Positions 5,238 through 7,608 of a DNA stretch of 7,608 nt are shown one piece after another. Source of the DNA: an uncultured bacterium (lineage in GTDB: Bacteria > Verrucomicrobiota > Kiritimatiellia > CAIKKV01); assembly GCA_903828035.1 (NCBI GenBank), contig CAIKKV010000350.1, positions 1 to 7,608 on the forward strand. Reading direction: 5' to 3'. Position numbers and translations under genes: made by a program. The notes beneath the pieces were generated by a model. That model saw nothing but the letters and a program-made list of their open reading frames with translations. It did not search any database and was not told the DNA's origin. How positions within the stretch are numbered: the stretch's first letter is position 1; each line of letters starts with the position of its first letter.

Positions 5238-7608
5238 GGCTTGGCGTCCTTGGGTGTGTAGAAGAAGCCGCGGCGGTAGACGCCGCCCAGCTCGGAGTCG
5301 CTCAGCACGCGGATCGCGATGGTGTTGACCTGGCCGGGTTTCACCAGCGCGCTCACGTCCAGCTCGAAGTCGTGCGGATGCATCCACCACAGGGCGTGGC
5401 TCTTGTGGCCGGCGTATTTCCCGTTGATCCAGACCCAGCCTTCGTTGGAGAGGCCGCCGCACCAGAAGCGGAGGGGCTTGCCGGCCAGCGAGGCGTCCAG
5501 GCTGAACGTGCCCCTGTACCAGCCGTACCCGTCCCAGTCGTGGCCGGCCGCGTCCTCGAAGGGCTCCTGCTGGTCCCAGAGCAGGTAGGTGCTGTGCGTG
5601 CCCCAGGCCGAATCGTCGAACGCCGGCGCGTACCATTCCATGGGGAGGCCCTCGTTGAACCGGTCCCGCGCGAACTTCATGTCCATGGGCAGGGTGGCCG
5701 CCAGGGTGCCGGTCGTGCCGTTGCACATCGCCAGCAGCTGGTCGTACTTGACCGCGCGGCCTTCCCCGAAGTAGGTGCGCGGCCGGCTCGCCGCGCCCAG
5801 GCGGTCCACGGAGATGAAGAAGGGATAGATCGCGTTCAGCTTGACCTTGTCCTCGGTCGTCCGCCGGGCGGCGGCGGCGGCGGCCGCGTAGTCCATCCGC
5901 TTTTCGGCGTCATTCATCTTGGCGTAGGCCAGCAGGTGATCGGCGATGAGGGCAAAGGCCTCGAGGCGCTGCTTCTGGACCGGGGTGGCCGGGGCGGCCA
6001 GGGCGGCCGCCACATGCGTTTGCAGCCCGTTGACGAACGGCAGGTCGTAGAGGTGGTTGACGACGAAGTCCTCATGCGCCTGCAGGTCCGAGTCGACCAG
6101 CCGCTTGGCGCAGGCATCCCACCAGGCCTGCACGTGGGGGCCCGCCGCCGGCCCGAAGAAGGTCGTGTAGAAGTCCTTCTTGATGGCTTCCACGTCGGCA
6201 TGCGCGTCCCACATCAGCTTGGAGTTCACGTAATAGCTCAGCCAGGTCTGCATGAAGGCCTTGCGCCCCTCGCGGTTGAAGCCCTTGATGCCGATCTCCT
6301 TGTAGAGCGGGGCGTTGACGGCCATATTCTCGGCGTCGCGCTCGGGCACGAACATGCCGCTGAGAAAGCCCGGGTTGTAGTCGTACAGGATGATGTGCGG
6401 GGTCTGGCGGCGGAACTGCCTGAGCATGCTGATGAACTCCGGATGGCGCCACAGCTTCGACGTGTGCGGATGCAGGATGTCGTTGGCGATCGGGGCGTAC
6501 ATGACCATCATGTTGCCCGCGAGGTCGACCCCCTGGGGCGGGAACTCGCGAAGGGCATACGCCATGGTCGAGATCCACTTGTCCGGGAACTCGCGCGCCA
6601 GCCTCGCGGCGAATCCGAAGAACTCCTCGCTCTGCGAGGTGCGGTGGACATAGGTCGGGTATTTGAAGTTCAGACTCTTCTTTTTGCATTCCGGGCAGTA
6701 GCAGTAGGGGACGCCATCGGGCGGGCTGATGCCCACGCCCCGGGCGGACGCGTTGTTGAGTTTCATTTTCCCGGCGAAGGCCAGCCTCAGGTTTTCAACG
6801 CTCTGGCTGTATACATCGGGATTGGAAAGGCAGAGCGTGGTGAAGTAGTCATAGTATTTGCCATTGGGCAGTTTGTTCGCCCAGCGGACGCCCGACTCGT
6901 TCATCGCGTAGTATTCCGGGTGGTTCGTGAAGTAGGTGTTCGCCGGAAGCAGCGCGGCGAGGGTGCCGTCGCCGACGCCGGGGTAGAAGTAGCCCTGCGT
7001 GAAGCCCACCTTCGTCTGCCACTGGGCGTAGGTTTTGCGTTCGGCGGGGGTGATCGGAATCCAGCCGGAGAGCCAGAGGCTGCGGGCGGGGAAGTCGGGC
7101 TTGATGGTGAGGTTGAGCGCCGGAACCGTGATGCTTTTGAGCTCGGGCACCACTTCGCCCCATTCGCCCGGGAAGTACCAGCGGCAGCCGAGTTTTTCGA
7201 GCAGGGCGTAAACCGCGTAGACGGTGCCCTGGTAGTCGCCGTCGGCGTTTCCGCCCACGAACAGGTTTCGGCCTTCGGTGCGCAGCACGTATCCCTCTTC
7301 CTCGAAGGCCTCGGGCCGGATGGCGGGATTGAAGCCGGCGGGAATCGCGATGCCGGCCTTGGCCGCCGCCTTGGTGTGGCCGAGATAGACGAGGCACGCG
7401 GACGGATCCGCAATCGGATCGCCCTCAGAAAGGATCGGCAGCTCGGCGCCGCTCATTTTGTTGATGTAGAGCTGGAGGGCTTCGGCGGGCTTGCGCACTT
7501 TCTCCAAATAAGCCGCGAGGGTGTTGGTGCTTTCCGGCGCCCGCTCCACCACGATGACCGCTTTGGGGGTGCCGTTCAGGGCTAGCACGACTTCGGAGGC
7601 GGGCATGG
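5234..7608 (-). CDS. DUF4838 / alpha-glucuronidase-like glycosidase with C-terminal sugar-binding sandwich (5' end probably cut)
   Basis: The frame is open to the right edge. The first visible ATG (7606) would give 790 residues, but the sequence there (EVVLALNGTPKAVIVV) is typical of the mature start that normally follows a signal peptide, so the real start is probably outside. Residues 1-155 form a GH67-N-like alpha/beta domain, seen in GTVYAVYALLEKLGCRWYFP (127-146) and the following GEWGEVVP. Residues 165-510 match the DUF4838 barrel-like region, with a cysteine cluster CYCPEC (302-307), HPEYYAM (229-235) and MVMYAPIAND (367-376). Residues 511-635 are helical, including a seven-alanine run (574-580). 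Residues 640-785 resemble a galactose-binding jelly roll (FDDSAWGT, WYRGTFSL, WVWINGKYAG). Such proteins are common in polysaccharide degraders and are usually exported. The exact substrate and catalytic acid cannot be told from the sequence. The stop overlaps the mntP start. Confidence 0.85.
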   Translation of the reverse strand, partial: MPASEVVLALNGTPKAVIVVERAPESTNTLAAYLEKVRKPAEALQLYINKMSGAELPILSEGDPIADPSACLVYLGHTKAAAKAGIAIPAGFNPAIRPEAFEEEGYVLRTEGRNLFVGGNADGDYQGTVYAVYALLEKLGCRWYFPGEWGEVVPELKSITVPALNLTIKPDFPARSLWLSGWIPITPAERKTYAQWQTKVGFTQGYFYPGVGDGTLAALLPANTYFTNHPEYYAMNESGVRWANKLPNGKYYDYFTTLCLSNPDVYSQSVENLRLAFAGKMKLNNASARGVGISPPDGVPYCYCPECKKKSLNFKYPTYVHRTSQSEEFFGFAARLAREFPDKWISTMAYALREFPPQGVDLAGNMMVMYAPIANDILHPHTSKLWRHPEFISMLRQFRRQTPHIILYDYNPGFLSGMFVPERDAENMAVNAPLYKEIGIKGFNREGRKAFMQTWLSYYVNSKLMWDAHADVEAIKKDFYTTFFGPAAGPHVQAWWDACAKRLVDSDLQAHEDFVVNHLYDLPFVNGLQTHVAAALAAPATPVQKQRLEAFALIADHLLAYAKMNDAEKRMDYAAAAAAARRTTEDKVKLNAIYPFFISVDRLGAASRPRTYFGEGRAVKYDQLLAMCNGTTGTLAATLPMDMKFARDRFNEGLPMEWYAPAFDDSAWGTHSTYLLWDQQEPFEDAAGHDWDGYGWYRGTFSLDASLAGKPLRFWCGGLSNEGWVWINGKYAGHKSHALWWMHPHDFELDVSALVKPGQVNTIAIRVLSDSELGGVYRRGFFYTPKDAKP

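Noticed and set aside
5238..5726. Longer MntP form with an extra ~160-residue N-terminus
   Set aside because: The extension is a shadow frame of the glycosidase gene. The MSFWSLVLIAIALSLDAFA start is the family's normal N-terminus.
5168..7585. Long plus-strand open frame opposite the glycosidase gene
   Set aside because: It is the antisense shadow of a GC-rich gene; the translation is Gly/Val/Arg-rich without domains, whereas the minus strand has clear family motifs.

Overview
The window is GC-rich and gene-dense. It reads as part of a bacterial chromosome, most likely from an anaerobic or microaerophilic polysaccharide degrader. The clues are a two-subunit, oxygen-sensitive class I fumarase and a large DUF4838-type (alpha-glucuronidase-like) glycosidase. 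That mix would suit the Kiritimatiellota/Lentisphaerota/Verrucomicrobiota group, but there is no rRNA or other taxonomic marker here, so the assignment is inference only.

Layout from left to right. (1) Positions 1-950, minus strand: an FAD-linked oxidoreductase of the GlcD/D-lactate dehydrogenase type, cut by the left edge, with a good sigma70-like promoter just upstream. (2) Positions 951-1632: about 680 bp without a credible gene. It is filled by a large imperfect inverted repeat (arms about 226 and 232 bp, about 1027-1252 and 1330-1561, centre 77 bp) lying between two divergently transcribed units. (3) Positions 1633-4708, plus strand: a compact operon with fumarase alpha, fumarase beta and methionyl-tRNA formyltransferase (fmt), each joined by a 4-bp stop/start overlap. 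After a 24-bp gap comes an unrecognised 217-residue protein with a possible nuclease-like alpha/beta domain and a basic tail. (4) Positions 7608-4677, minus strand: a DUF4838 glycosidase-like protein, probably cut by the right edge, joined by a 4-bp overlap to mntP, a manganese efflux pump. The plus and minus units converge and overlap tail to tail by 32 bp.

Working together: the fumarase subunits form one Fe-S enzyme interconverting fumarate and L-malate (a tartrate dehydratase role cannot be excluded), fmt formylates initiator Met-tRNA, and MntP exports Mn(II). The glycosidase and the FAD oxidase probably serve carbohydrate or hydroxy-acid catabolism. No CRISPR array, tRNA, rRNA, transposase or defence cassette was seen. 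The least explained items are the inverted-repeat element and the 217-residue hypothetical protein.
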